This document shows, in pieces, positions 1-8,844 of a stretch of DNA of 64,000 nucleotides. Under the pieces are notes generated by a model that saw only the letters and a program-made list of their open reading frames with translations, ran no database searches and was not told the origin of the DNA. Within the stretch, counting starts at the first letter, position 1; every line of letters starts with the position of its first letter. This DNA comes from Poseidonibacter antarcticus (GTDB lineage: Bacteria > Campylobacterota > Campylobacteria > Campylobacterales > Arcobacteraceae). The DNA is taken from the NCBI RefSeq assembly GCF_003667345.1, contig NZ_RCWF01000005.1, forward strand, positions 62,001 through 126,000, written 5' to 3'. Position numbers and translations under genes: made by a program.

Positions 1-242
1 TGTGCTAAAGGCTTATGGAAAAGACCTGATAATGGAATTAGTATAGCCAAAATTATTCCAGTATAAACTGTATATGCACGTGTAAGTTTTAGTCTAAACC
101 CAAGTTTTGCAGGATCTACCAACATACCTTCTTTATACTGTCTATTTGCAAGGAGTAAATCTCTTAATAAGATTGGTTGCTTAGATACTATGTATATATA
201 ATTTAAAATCATCTCTTTTATTGTTTTCTTTTCTTTTTTCAT
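1..242 (-). CDS. Membrane protein of unknown function (3' part lies outside the window)
   Basis: About 80 N-terminal residues are visible, starting with an ATG at 240-242 and open to the window edge. The protein begins MKKEKKTIKEMILNYIY, has a basic and amphipathic first half, and then a hydrophobic segment (YTGIILAILIPLSGLFH, about residues 59-75) that looks like a first transmembrane helix. No family is recognisable from this fragment. It is divergent from the AraC-family gene that starts at 341, so the 98 bases between them must carry both promoters. The length, the rest of the protein and any function cannot be judged here. Confidence 0.6.
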   Translation of the reverse strand, partial: MKKEKKTIKEMILNYIYIVSKQPILLRDLLLANRQYKEGMLVDPAKLGFRLKLTRAYTVYTGIILAILIPLSGLFHKPLA

Positions 243-340
243 TTAAAACCCTATAAATTTGTTATCCTTATTTTATCCAATTAAAGATAATAATGCGTTA
301 ATCTTATGTATAATACATAAAAGAATAATTTGGGAAAAGA

Positions 341-1216
341 ATGAATGATAAAATATTAAAAGAAGTAAATAAGCTTGTAAAAGACAATTCTCTTACACAC
401 ACAAATATAAATGCTGTTAGCTTATATAAAACTACTACTTTTTTACCACGAACTCCATTAACTTATGATTTTTGTCTAGTATTTGTTTTACAAGGTAAAA
501 AAATAGGTTACCTTCCAAATAAAAAGTTTGAATACGATTCTAAAAACTATTTAGTAGTTCCAACAACTTTACCTTTTGAGTGTGAAACTCACGCATCAAA
601 AGAAGAACCATATATTTGTATTTTAATAAATATAGAAAAAGAAATTATGTATGAGATAATTTCATCATTATCAAAAGAAGAATCAAAAAAATGCAAATCA
701 GTACAAATGGCAATTTTTCAAGATAAAGTTACGCCTGATTTAGAAGATTCTATTTATAGATTATTAAAAACACTTCAATCAAAAGAAGAATCAAAAATAT
801 TAGGCGAATCAATTTTAAGGGAGATTTTTTATAGAATTGCAATAGGTGAAAATGCTCATTTTTTACATAAAATGTTTTTAGAAAACAAAATGGAAGCAAA
901 AATGACAAGAACATTAAAAACTATTCATAATCAATATCAAAAACATCTTGATATTCCAACACTAGCAAAAGAAGAGGAAATGAGTGTATCATCTTTTCAT
1001 ACACATTTTAAAAAAGTAACTTCATTAAGTCCTTTACAATATATTAAAAAAATACGATTAAATAAAGCAAAAGATTTATTAACAAGAAATGATTTACAAG
1101 TAAATGAAACAGCTTATGCAATAGGATATGAAAGCTCTTCACAATTTTCAAAAGATTTTAAAAGTTACTATGGCTATCCACCAAAAGAGGCAAAAGCCTC
1201 TTTTGAGATTGTTTAA
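341..1216 (+). CDS. AraC-family transcriptional regulator, YqhC-like
   Basis: This 291-residue protein has the layout of AraC regulators with an AraC_N sensor domain (about residues 20-175) and a C-terminal double helix-turn-helix (about 200-285). The second domain holds the usual signature, including the stretch AYAIGYESSSQFSKDFK. The start at 341 follows a purine-rich GGGAAAAG. It is convergent with a YqhD-like alcohol dehydrogenase only 16 bases downstream. In E. coli, YqhC activates yqhD in response to toxic aldehydes, so a role in aldehyde sensing is a reasonable inference, although here the two genes face each other rather than sharing a direction. The inducer cannot be read from the sequence. 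Confidence 0.85.
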   Translation: MNDKILKEVNKLVKDNSLTHTNINAVSLYKTTTFLPRTPLTYDFCLVFVLQGKKIGYLPNKKFEYDSKNYLVVPTTLPFECETHASKEEPYICILINIEKEIMYEIISSLSKEESKKCKSVQMAIFQDKVTPDLEDSIYRLLKTLQSKEESKILGESILREIFYRIAIGENAHFLHKMFLENKMEAKMTRTLKTIHNQYQKHLDIPTLAKEEEMSVSSFHTHFKKVTSLSPLQYIKKIRLNKAKDLLTRNDLQVNETAYAIGYESSSQFSKDFKSYYGYPPKEAKASFEIV

Positions 1217-1232
1217 GAGATTTTATTAAGAA

Positions 1233-2393
1233 TTATTGCATAGCCATTTTAAGAATTTTTTCTGAAATTTCTAATGTAATATTTTGATTTTCACCAATTG
1301 CAGTCATTCCATGAGCTTTTAATGATGGAATGATATTTTCAATAACTTTATCATCAACACTATCATAATCATTTAGATTTGTAGTAACACCAACACTATG
1401 ATACATATTTTCAATTGCCACAATTACCGCTTCATTATCATTTTTGATTCCAAAAACATTTTCACCCATTTGAGCTAATTTTTCTTTTTTGTCTTCAATC
1501 ATAACTCTTAATAATTGAGGTTGAACAACAGCTAAACTTTGAGCATGGTCAACTCCATAAAATGCAGTTAATTCATGTCCAATCATATGAGTAGCCCAAT
1601 CTTGTTTAACACCTGAACCTATAAAACCATTTAAAGCTTGATTTGCAAGAAGCATTAAGTTTTCTTCCCAAACTGGATCTTTTCTATTATCCCAAGTTTT
1701 TGCAAGAGTATTTAAACCTCGAAGTATAGTTTCAGCATAACCATCATGTAATAAAGATGTATTTGGACATGTTAAATATTGTTCACAAGTATGAACAAAT
1801 GCATCAACTAAACCATTTGCTAGTTGTCTGTCTGATAATGTACTCATTACACTTGGGTCTAATACTGCAAATTTTGGATAAACAAAAGATGAAGCAAAAA
1901 ATCTTTTTTCATTTGTAGCTTTTTTAGATACAACAGCACTTCCATTTGATTCACTTCCCGTTGCAGGTAATGTTAAAACAGCACCAATAGGTATAGCTTT
2001 TTCAACTTTTGCAATTCCATCAAGGAAATCCCAACCATCACCATTATAAAGTGATGAAGCTGCAATATATTTTGAACCATCAATTACAGAACCACCACCA
2101 ACTGCTAAAATAAAATCAATTTTTTCTGCTTTACAAATAGCAACTGCTTTGTTCAATGTTTCATAATGTGGATTTGCTTCAACACCTGAAAACTCTTGCC
2201 AATTATAACCTTCAAGTACAGATGAAACTTCATCATAAACACCATTTGATTTAATTGAACCACCACCATAAACTACTAATATCTTATTATTTTTATTTAA
2301 ATGTTTAACTATTGAAGCAATTTGACCTTTTCCAAAGTGAATTGCTGTAGGATTTGAATAATCGTATACTAAACTCATTTGTTTTTCCTTCAT
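1233..2393 (-). CDS. yqhD: Iron-type NAD(P)H-dependent alcohol/aldehyde dehydrogenase, YqhD-like
   Basis: A 386-residue group III (iron-containing) alcohol dehydrogenase. The dinucleotide-binding part carries GGGSIKSNG near residue 44 and GGGSVIDGSK near residue 100. The metal site is complete: Asp and His in GLVDAFVHTCEQ, then two His 14 residues apart in HMIGHELTAFYGVDH. In YqhD/BdhA enzymes this fold reduces many aldehydes to alcohols, usually with NADPH. It probably detoxifies short-chain or lipid-derived aldehydes in the cytoplasm. It starts at an ATG behind AAGGAAAA and stops 16 bases from the end of the AraC-family gene on the other strand. The exact substrate is unknown. Confidence 0.9.
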   Translation of the reverse strand: MKEKQMSLVYDYSNPTAIHFGKGQIASIVKHLNKNNKILVVYGGGSIKSNGVYDEVSSVLEGYNWQEFSGVEANPHYETLNKAVAICKAEKIDFILAVGGGSVIDGSKYIAASSLYNGDGWDFLDGIAKVEKAIPIGAVLTLPATGSESNGSAVVSKKATNEKRFFASSFVYPKFAVLDPSVMSTLSDRQLANGLVDAFVHTCEQYLTCPNTSLLHDGYAETILRGLNTLAKTWDNRKDPVWEENLMLLANQALNGFIGSGVKQDWATHMIGHELTAFYGVDHAQSLAVVQPQLLRVMIEDKKEKLAQMGENVFGIKNDNEAVIVAIENMYHSVGVTTNLNDYDSVDDKVIENIIPSLKAHGMTAIGENQNITLEISEKILKMAMQ

Positions 2394-2477
2394 AATATTT
2401 TATATGTGTATTATAGAAGAAATTTACAATTATTGAAATAGGTATTTATTTAAATCCTATGTAAATTTATACAAATT

Positions 2478-2723
2478 TTATCTTTTTTTCATACCTTCTG
2501 GCATACATACAAAATATTTTTCATCAGGTGTATTTTGACAAGTACCGCTAATACTATTACCTCTTTGTGTCGTCATATTACAAGTATCATTAGTATTTAA
2601 ACCTTCACAAGCTGTAATCGCTTCTACTGGTGGTGTTCCATTTCTTGAACCTTGACCATTTTGAGGTCCATTTGCAAAACTAAGTGTTGCACCTAATAAT
2701 GTAATTAATATAAGTCTTTTCAT
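2478..2723 (-). CDS. Small secreted cysteine-containing protein
   Basis: An 81-residue protein with a clear signal peptide (MKRLILITLLGATLSFA), giving a mature periplasmic form of about 64 residues. The mature part is rich in Gly, Asn and Thr and has four Cys, spaced as C-x8-C and then a second pair around TCQNTPDEKYFVC, probably two disulfides. The pattern 'ACxG..xxxxC.......GTC......FVC.P' resembles short uncharacterised periplasmic proteins found in many proteobacteria. It is monocistronic or the distal partner of nothing obvious, and has a good ribosome site (AAGGAAAAAAA). Function is unknown. Confidence 0.7.
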   Translation of the reverse strand: MKRLILITLLGATLSFANGPQNGQGSRNGTPPVEAITACEGLNTNDTCNMTTQRGNSISGTCQNTPDEKYFVCMPEGMKKR

Positions 2724-2901
2724 TTTTTTTCCTTGTTTAATTTGAGGAAGTCTATACTTTTAAATTAAATGTTCTTTAAATAAAAAGTAAATGAAAGTTA
2801 ATATAATTCTATATTATAAGTTTAACTTATTATAAATTTATAAAAATAGATTATATTTAAGCATTGTTTAATATCTTAAATAATAAAATACTTTTATCAA
2901 A

Positions 2902-2916
2902 GGATAATTATTATCC
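2902..2916. promoter_or_regulatory. PerR/Fur-like palindrome upstream of the peroxiredoxin gene
   Basis: GGATAATTATTATCC is a perfect 7-1-7 palindrome ending 15 bases before the ATG at 2932. Its core ATAAT-N-ATTAT is the centre of the PerR box consensus (TTATAATNATTATAA); Fur boxes are related. The position between promoter and ribosome site fits an operator that represses a peroxide-defence gene. The regulator itself is not encoded in this window. Confidence 0.55.
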
Positions 2917-2931
2917 AAATAAGGAAAGATT

Positions 2932-3642
2932 ATGGCTTGCGATACAGGTGTTAAAGCTAGAGAAGAAAGTGTTGCTATAGAAAATAGTCAAATAGATTCA
3001 AATACAGAAATAAAAAAGGATAAAAAAATGAGTTCAACAATGGTTCAAAGACAAATACCAGAATTTAAAATGGATGCATACGATGCAAAAACAGGTCACT
3101 TTACAACAGTATCAAGTGAAGATTATAAAGGTAAATGGGCAGTAGTTTGTTTTTATCCAGCTGATTTTACATTTGTATGTCCAACAGAAATTGCAGCTAT
3201 GAATGCTCATTATGATGAATTCCAAGATTTAGGTGTTGAGATTTTAGCAGTATCAACTGATACAAAATTTTCACATAAAAGATTTGTAGAAACTGAACCA
3301 GTTTTAGCAGGTTTAAAACTTACAATTGGTGCTGATACAACAAATGCAGTAAGTGAAGCATTTGGAGTTTTAATTGAAGAAGAAGGAATGGCTTTAAGAG
3401 GAAGATTTTTATTCAATCCTGAAGGTGTTTGTGTAGCACAAGAAGTACAAGCTCCAATGGTAGGAAGAAATGTAGATGAGTTCTTAAGACAAGTTAGAGC
3501 TTGGCAACACGCAACTGCAACAGGTGAAGTTTGTCCAGCAGGATGGAGACCAGGTAAAAAAACACTTCCTGTAAATACAGATGCTGAAAAAATGACAGGT
3601 AGAGTTGGTGATTATATTACTATTGAAGAGATTTTATCTTAA
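2932..3642 (+). CDS. Typical 2-Cys peroxiredoxin (AhpC/Prx1 family)
   Basis: Reduces hydrogen peroxide and organic peroxides in the cytoplasm. The peroxidatic Cys lies in FTFVCPTE (residue 83 of the long form) and the resolving Cys in GEVCPAGW (residue 201), the classic two-Cys arrangement. Two in-frame starts are plausible. The ATG at 2932 follows AAGGAAAG and gives 236 residues; the ATG at 3028 follows AAAAAGGAT and gives 204 residues, beginning MSSTMVQRQIPEF like ordinary family members. The first 32 residues of the long form are polar and contain Cys3, with no counterpart I know in the family. The gene sits behind a PerR-like palindrome and ends in a strong terminator, so it is probably transcribed alone. 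Confidence 0.93.
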   Translation: MACDTGVKAREESVAIENSQIDSNTEIKKDKKMSSTMVQRQIPEFKMDAYDAKTGHFTTVSSEDYKGKWAVVCFYPADFTFVCPTEIAAMNAHYDEFQDLGVEILAVSTDTKFSHKRFVETEPVLAGLKLTIGADTTNAVSEAFGVLIEEEGMALRGRFLFNPEGVCVAQEVQAPMVGRNVDEFLRQVRAWQHATATGEVCPAGWRPGKKTLPVNTDAEKMTGRVGDYITIEEILS

Positions 3643-3673
3643 TAGTTTTTATTGTCTAACTTGATTTATAATT

Positions 3674-3706
3674 AAAAGGAAGTATCAAAAGATGCTTCCT
3701 TTTTTG
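3674..3706 (+). terminator. Rho-independent terminator after the peroxiredoxin gene
   Basis: A 13-bp stem (AAAAGGAAGTATC, with one G-T pair) with loop AAAA is followed by a T-rich run. It lies 31 bases after the peroxiredoxin stop codon. Confidence 0.85.
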
Positions 3707-3732
3707 TTCTTTTTTATCTATTAACAAAATAG

Positions 3733-4341
3733 TTGTATAATATGATTATGAAATTTTTATGGATAATCGCATTTTTTACTATTTTACTTTGGTCAGGAAT
3801 TAATCCAAAAGATCAGTTCACTTGGTTTTTAGAAGTGATTCCAGCAATAATTGGCTTTATAGTTTTAGCTTTTACTTTTAATAAATTTAAACTAACTCCC
3901 CTCGTCTATACTCTTATATTAATTCATTGTATTATTTTAATGGTTGGTGGTCACTATACTTATGCACAGGTACCACTTTTTGATACTATTAAAGAAGTTT
4001 TAAATCAAGATAGAAATAACTACGATAAATTAGGTCATTTTGCACAAGGATTTATTCCGGCACTAATTGCAAGAGAGATTTTAATACGAAAAGATATTAT
4101 TCCAAAAGCAAATTGGAGAAACTTTTTTATAGTTTGTTTTTGTCTAGCCTTTTCAGCTTTTTATGAACTTATAGAATGGATAGTAGCACTATTTAGTGGT
4201 GAAGATGCCGATGACTTCTTAGGAACACAAGGCTATGTTTGGGATACTCAAAGTGATATGGCACTTGCACTAATTGGAAGTATTTTTGCACTTATTCTTT
4301 TAAGTAAATTTCATGATAAACAGTTGAAAAAGATTAAATAG
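3733..4341 (+). CDS. DUF2238 integral membrane protein (YjdF family)
   Basis: About 200 residues with five or six hydrophobic segments. The conserved centre is typical of DUF2238/YjdF: KLGHFAQGFIPALIAREIL, then AFYELIEWIVALFSG, then a short acidic stretch and FLGTQGYVWDTQSDM. The conserved His, Glu and Asp residues near the membrane are kept. The biochemical role of this family is not established. The start is uncertain: TTG at 3733, or ATG at 3742 or 3748, and none has a clear ribosome site; ATG at 3748 would give a protein starting directly with the first helix. The 3' end overlaps the convergent transporter gene by 8 bases. Confidence 0.85.
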   Translation: MYNMIMKFLWIIAFFTILLWSGINPKDQFTWFLEVIPAIIGFIVLAFTFNKFKLTPLVYTLILIHCIILMVGGHYTYAQVPLFDTIKEVLNQDRNNYDKLGHFAQGFIPALIAREILIRKDIIPKANWRNFFIVCFCLAFSAFYELIEWIVALFSGEDADDFLGTQGYVWDTQSDMALALIGSIFALILLSKFHDKQLKKIK

Positions 4342-5200
4342 ATTTTACTTTATTTCTCTTCAATGTATATAATGAATTAGCTACTAGAGTTAGAATAATA
4401 ATACTTCCTCCAATAAATGTATTTGAATTTGGTATTTCATTTAAAAACATCCAAACCCAAATAGGTGCCATTATTGTTTCAATTATCATTAAAAGTGTTG
4501 CTTCACTTGCACTAATATATTTTGTTCCATTTGACATTAAAACTCTAGCAAAGGGATTAACAAGTAATCCCATTAAAAGAAGTACTCCTAAAGTCCTTAA
4601 ATCAATTATCAAAGAATCACTCAAAATAAATGAAGTAATTGCCATATAAAGACCTACTGTTGCAGTTAACGCAATACGATTTATATTTATATGCTTAGAT
4701 AGAAAAACAAACGCTAAAGAAAAACAACTCACAGCTAAAAGTGCGTAAATATTTCCAATCATATTTCCTAAACCCAAGTCATCTTTGAAGATTATAAAAA
4801 GTCCAAAAATCATAAAAGTAGAAGCTATAAGAATATTCTTTGTAACTTTTTCTTTATAAATCAAATAAGCATATAGTGCTGAAAAAAGCGCTGATGTACC
4901 AAAAATGATTACAACATTTGCAACTGAGGTATTTTTAATTCCTGAGATAAAAAAGAAGTTTGAACTTCCCATTAAAATCGCACATGCAATTAAAATAGGA
5001 AAAGATTTTTTTGTAATTACTTTAATTTCTTCTTTTTCTTTTATAATCAATGTTATAGCCATTGAAATAAATATAAAGATTCCTAAATAAAAACAAAAAG
5101 TAATTGTATCAATATTTGTAAGTTTTACAAGTAAAGATTCTAAGCTCATTATCAAAACGCCTAGCGATGTTATAGCTAGACCTTTTGCATTATTACTCAA
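4334..5200 (-). CDS. EamA-family (DMT) transporter
   Basis: A 288-residue protein with about ten hydrophobic helices in two homologous halves, the shape of the EamA/RhaT drug-metabolite transporter superfamily. The N-terminus (KGLAITSLGVLIMSLESLLVK) and the second-half ASEATLLMIIETIMAPIWVW motif fit this family, whose members export amino acids or other small metabolites across the inner membrane. It lies 11 bases downstream of the metH stop codon and may be co-transcribed with it. The substrate cannot be assigned. Confidence 0.85.
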   Translation of the reverse strand: MSNNAKGLAITSLGVLIMSLESLLVKLTNIDTITFCFYLGIFIFISMAITLIIKEKEEIKVITKKSFPILIACAILMGSSNFFFISGIKNTSVANVVIIFGTSALFSALYAYLIYKEKVTKNILIASTFMIFGLFIIFKDDLGLGNMIGNIYALLAVSCFSLAFVFLSKHININRIALTATVGLYMAITSFILSDSLIIDLRTLGVLLLMGLLVNPFARVLMSNGTKYISASEATLLMIIETIMAPIWVWMFLNEIPNSNTFIGGSIIILTLVANSLYTLKRNKVKSI

Positions 5201-5211
5201 TAATCATACTT

Positions 5212-8200
5212 TTAAATATTATAATAATTTGCATCTTTATGAGGCACAACTATTGCACAAGTTGTTTGTTCTGGATGCATTTGGAATGTTTCAGATAATT
5301 CTATTCCAAACTCTTCTGGTTTTAGTAAATCAAAGAAATCTTTGTTCATTGCTAAATCAGGACAAGCTGCATATCCAGGAGAATATCTACAACCTGTATA
5401 TTGTTTCATTTGAACATCATTTAAAGTAATTCCTTCTTTTGGAACAATATCTAAATCAAGTCTAATTTGTTTATGTAAAACCTCTGCTAAAGCTTCAGCT
5501 AACTCAACTCCAAGTCCGTGAACTTGGTAATATTCTGTAAATTTACCTTCATCATAAAGTCCTCTTTCATAATCAGATACTTTAAGTCCAGCACTAGCAA
5601 GTGTAAATGCAACCACATCTAATCTATCATTTGCAAAGAAATCAGGAATACATCTAAATGGTTTTCTTTTTTGTCTAGGAAATTCTAATACTTTTATAGC
5701 TTCTTCTAAAGGTGGTACATTTTGTGCTTCTTTTTCAGAATTAAATAAATGTTCTTTATCAAAAATATAAAGTTTATTATCATGCGAAATACAAGGATAA
5801 TAAACATAAATAGCAATTGGTTCAAAAATATTTTTATCCATAAAATCATCTTTTAATTTTCTATATAATGGTTCTACTACTTCATTTTCATATTTTAAGA
5901 ATTTTTCACTAGATTGTTTACCTCTTTTGTATCCCCATCTTTGTCTAAATAATACTCTATGATTTATCCATTTAAAGATTAATTCTTTATCTAATTCATT
6001 ATTACTTTTAGCAACTCTATCCCATAATGGAGGGAAAACAAACGGTGCTTTAGCAGGTAATTGTATTTCTTCATAAGGAGGAATAATTACTTCTTTTTCC
6101 TCTTTTTTCTTACTTGTATCTTTAACTTCAATTAAATCAGCAGCAAGTGCAGTATTATCTAAATCACCTGTCTCAATTCTTTGCATAGAAACTACACCAT
6201 CAAAGGCATCTCTACAATAAAAAATTGGTCCATCATAAATAGGTCTACAAAAATCATTTACAAAAGCTTTTGTAAGTGCTGCTCCACCAATAAGAACAGG
6301 AATATCAATTCCCATTTTTTGAAGCTCTTCTAAGTTTTCTTTCATAACAGCAGTTGATTTTACAAGTAATCCACTCATTCCAATTGCTTGAGCTTTATGC
6401 TCTTTTGCAGCAATTAAGAAGCTATTTAAATCAGCTTTAATACCAATATTTATAACCTTAAATCCATTATTAGATAAAATAATATCAACTAAGTTTTTAC
6501 CAACATCATGAACATCACCTTTTACAGTTCCAACTACGATTACAGTTTCAGTAGCTTTTTCTTCTTTTGGTAAATAAGGGTTTAAAGCATCAACAGTAGC
6601 TTTCATAGTCTCTGCACTTTGAAGTACAAACGGTAACTGCATTTGTCCGCTTCCAAATAATTCACCAATGATTTTCATACCATCAATTAACCATTCATTT
6701 ACAATAATTTCAGGTTTAATATCGTGTCTTAATTCTTCAACTAAAGGAAGAAGTCTATCTTTATCACCATCTAGTAAAAGCTTTTTCACTTTTTCAATTG
6801 GTTCTAACTTTTGATACTCTTCATCACTTTGTTCTTCTAAATCATCAACATTTGAGAAGTGTTCAATAAATGCAAATAATGGATCACCATCTTCTTGATT
6901 ATTAAAAATTAAATCATCACAAGCTTTTTTATCAGCTTCACTAATTTTATTTAGTGGTAAAATATGCTTAACATTTACAATAGCAGATGTTAATCCAGCT
7001 TTTACACAATAATCTAAATAAATAGAGTTTAAATAAGCTCTAGCTTTTATATCTAAACCAAATGAAATATTTGAAAGTCCAAGCGTAGTTCCAACTTCAG
7101 GATGAAGGATTTGGAATTCTCTAATAGCTTCCATCGTTTCCATACCAGCTGTTCTATATTCATCATCACCAGAACCTATAGTAAATGTTAACATATCAAA
7201 TACTAAATCTGCTGGATCAAAACCATGTCTATTTACACATAAATCATAAATACGTTGGGCTATTCTTATTTTATCAGCTGTAGTTTTTGCCATTCCAACT
7301 TCATCAATTGTAAGACAAACAAGTGCAGCTCCAAATTTTTTGGCTAATTTACAAACCGCATCAAACTTTTCTTCTCCATCTTCTAAGTTAACAGAGTTGA
7401 TAATAGGTCTTCCACCTATTTGTTTAAGTGCTGCTTCAAGTGCATAAATTTGAGTAGAATCAGGCATTAAAGGAAGTGATATTTTTTGAGAATACAGTTT
7501 AACAACTTCATCCATATCTTCTCTTTCATCACGTCCTGCAAATCCAACAGATACATCAATAATATGAGCTCCTGCACGAACTTGTTGTTGTCCAACAGTT
7601 AGTGTTCCTTCATAGTTGTTTTCTTTTAATAATTCTCTAAAAGCTTTTGAACCAGTTGCATTTGAACGCTCACCAATTAAAAGTGGGGCTGGTTCTTGTT
7701 TTAGGCTTACAGTAGAAAATAATGAAGCTAACGATGCTTTTAAAAATCCACAAGGTTTTAAAGGTATTGCATCTTTTACAGCATGGGCTAAAACTTTTAT
7801 ATGCTCAGGAGTAGTTCCACAACAACCACCTAAAAATGAAACACCATTAATAGGTAAAAACTCTTTTTGAAGTTTTGTAAACTCATCAGGTCCCATTGGA
7901 TAATAAGAAACTCCACCTTTATTTTGAGGAAGTCCTGCATTTGCATGAACTGAAATTGGGAATTTAGAAACTTCACTTAAAGTTTTTACATGTTTATAAA
8001 CTTGTTTAGGTCCAGTTCCACAGTTAAATCCAAGTGATAAAATATTAAAAGGAGCCATAATCGCTGCAATTGTTTGAGCATCAGTTCCTATTAACATTGT
8101 TCCTGTTAATTCAATTGTAATAGATACCATAATAGGAATTTGTGGTGCTGCATCTGTAAGAGCATGAAGTGCTGCTTTTATTTGCAATGGATCTTGACAA

Positions 8201-8688
8201 GTTTCAAGTAAGAAGATATCAGTTCCACCATCAGCCAAACCTTGTGCCATAATCTTATAACCTTCGTACATTTCATCATATTGAATATGACCTAATGAAG
8301 GAAGTTTAGTTCCAGGTCCAACAGAACCTAATACAAATCTTGGTTTTTGGGGCGTTGAGTATTTATCACAAGATTCTTTTACAAGTTGAGCTCCAAGTTT
8401 TGAAAGCTCATAAGAAGTCTTTCCAATATCATATTCATCTAAAACCCAAGGCATAGAACCAAAAGTATTAGTTGTGATTAAATCAGCGCCAGCGCTCGCA
8501 TAAGCATCATGAATATTTCTTAAAATATGTGGTGCAGTTAAGTTTAAAAGCTCATTACAACCTTCTAAATCTTCGCCTTCATATATCCATTCTTCTGCTT
8601 TTATATCTGCTATTTGAAGCTGTGTTCCCATAGCTCCATCTATTATTAGTACTTTTTCTTTTATTATATTTTGTATTTTTTTTAACAT
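5212..8688 (-). CDS. metH: Cobalamin-dependent methionine synthase
   Basis: 1158 residues, slightly shorter than E. coli MetH (about 1227), with all four modules in order. The homocysteine domain (1 to about 310) has the zinc ligands Cys223 (GFNCGTG), Cys289 and Cys290 (GGCCGTTPEH). The methyltetrahydrofolate domain (about 325-590) opens with LLIGERSNATGSKAF. The cobalamin domain (about 640-870) has GDVHDVG with His727 as lower cobalt ligand. The C-terminal activation domain binds S-adenosylmethionine and carries RCIPDFFAN and YTGCRYSPGYAACPDL. It transfers the methyl group of 5-methyltetrahydrofolate to homocysteine in the cytoplasm. Upstream (8735-8766) are three close GTTAA(A)TT-type repeats of unknown meaning. 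Confidence 0.98.
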   Translation of the reverse strand: MLKKIQNIIKEKVLIIDGAMGTQLQIADIKAEEWIYEGEDLEGCNELLNLTAPHILRNIHDAYASAGADLITTNTFGSMPWVLDEYDIGKTSYELSKLGAQLVKESCDKYSTPQKPRFVLGSVGPGTKLPSLGHIQYDEMYEGYKIMAQGLADGGTDIFLLETCQDPLQIKAALHALTDAAPQIPIMVSITIELTGTMLIGTDAQTIAAIMAPFNILSLGFNCGTGPKQVYKHVKTLSEVSKFPISVHANAGLPQNKGGVSYYPMGPDEFTKLQKEFLPINGVSFLGGCCGTTPEHIKVLAHAVKDAIPLKPCGFLKASLASLFSTVSLKQEPAPLLIGERSNATGSKAFRELLKENNYEGTLTVGQQQVRAGAHIIDVSVGFAGRDEREDMDEVVKLYSQKISLPLMPDSTQIYALEAALKQIGGRPIINSVNLEDGEEKFDAVCKLAKKFGAALVCLTIDEVGMAKTTADKIRIAQRIYDLCVNRHGFDPADLVFDMLTFTIGSGDDEYRTAGMETMEAIREFQILHPEVGTTLGLSNISFGLDIKARAYLNSIYLDYCVKAGLTSAIVNVKHILPLNKISEADKKACDDLIFNNQEDGDPLFAFIEHFSNVDDLEEQSDEEYQKLEPIEKVKKLLLDGDKDRLLPLVEELRHDIKPEIIVNEWLIDGMKIIGELFGSGQMQLPFVLQSAETMKATVDALNPYLPKEEKATETVIVVGTVKGDVHDVGKNLVDIILSNNGFKVINIGIKADLNSFLIAAKEHKAQAIGMSGLLVKSTAVMKENLEELQKMGIDIPVLIGGAALTKAFVNDFCRPIYDGPIFYCRDAFDGVVSMQRIETGDLDNTALAADLIEVKDTSKKKEEKEVIIPPYEEIQLPAKAPFVFPPLWDRVAKSNNELDKELIFKWINHRVLFRQRWGYKRGKQSSEKFLKYENEVVEPLYRKLKDDFMDKNIFEPIAIYVYYPCISHDNKLYIFDKEHLFNSEKEAQNVPPLEEAIKVLEFPRQKRKPFRCIPDFFANDRLDVVAFTLASAGLKVSDYERGLYDEGKFTEYYQVHGLGVELAEALAEVLHKQIRLDLDIVPKEGITLNDVQMKQYTGCRYSPGYAACPDLAMNKDFFDLLKPEEFGIELSETFQMHPEQTTCAIVVPHKDANYYNI

Positions 8689-8800
8689 TTTATTCTCTAT
8701 TTTGATTAATTTGTTCTATTATAATTATTGTGAGTGTAGTTAAATTTTTGTTAAATTTTAGTTAAGTGATATTTAATAAATACCCTAGTATAAGAGTCTA

Positions 8801-8830
8801 GATAAAAAATCATAAAATAGATTTTTTATC
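8801..8830 (-). terminator. A+T-rich hairpin, terminator of the methyltransferase transcript
   Basis: A perfect 11-bp stem GATAAAAAATC / GATTTTTTATC with an 8-base loop lies 14 bases beyond the stop codon of the leftward methyltransferase gene. The U-rich arm is part of the stem. It separates that gene from the metH promoter region. Confidence 0.6.
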
Positions 8831-8844
8831 CTAAAGCTATTATC

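Noticed and set aside
3210-3416. Open frame on the minus strand inside the peroxiredoxin gene
   Set aside because: It is opposite a well-supported gene, has no ribosome site and encodes a low-complexity Ser/Lys-rich sequence.
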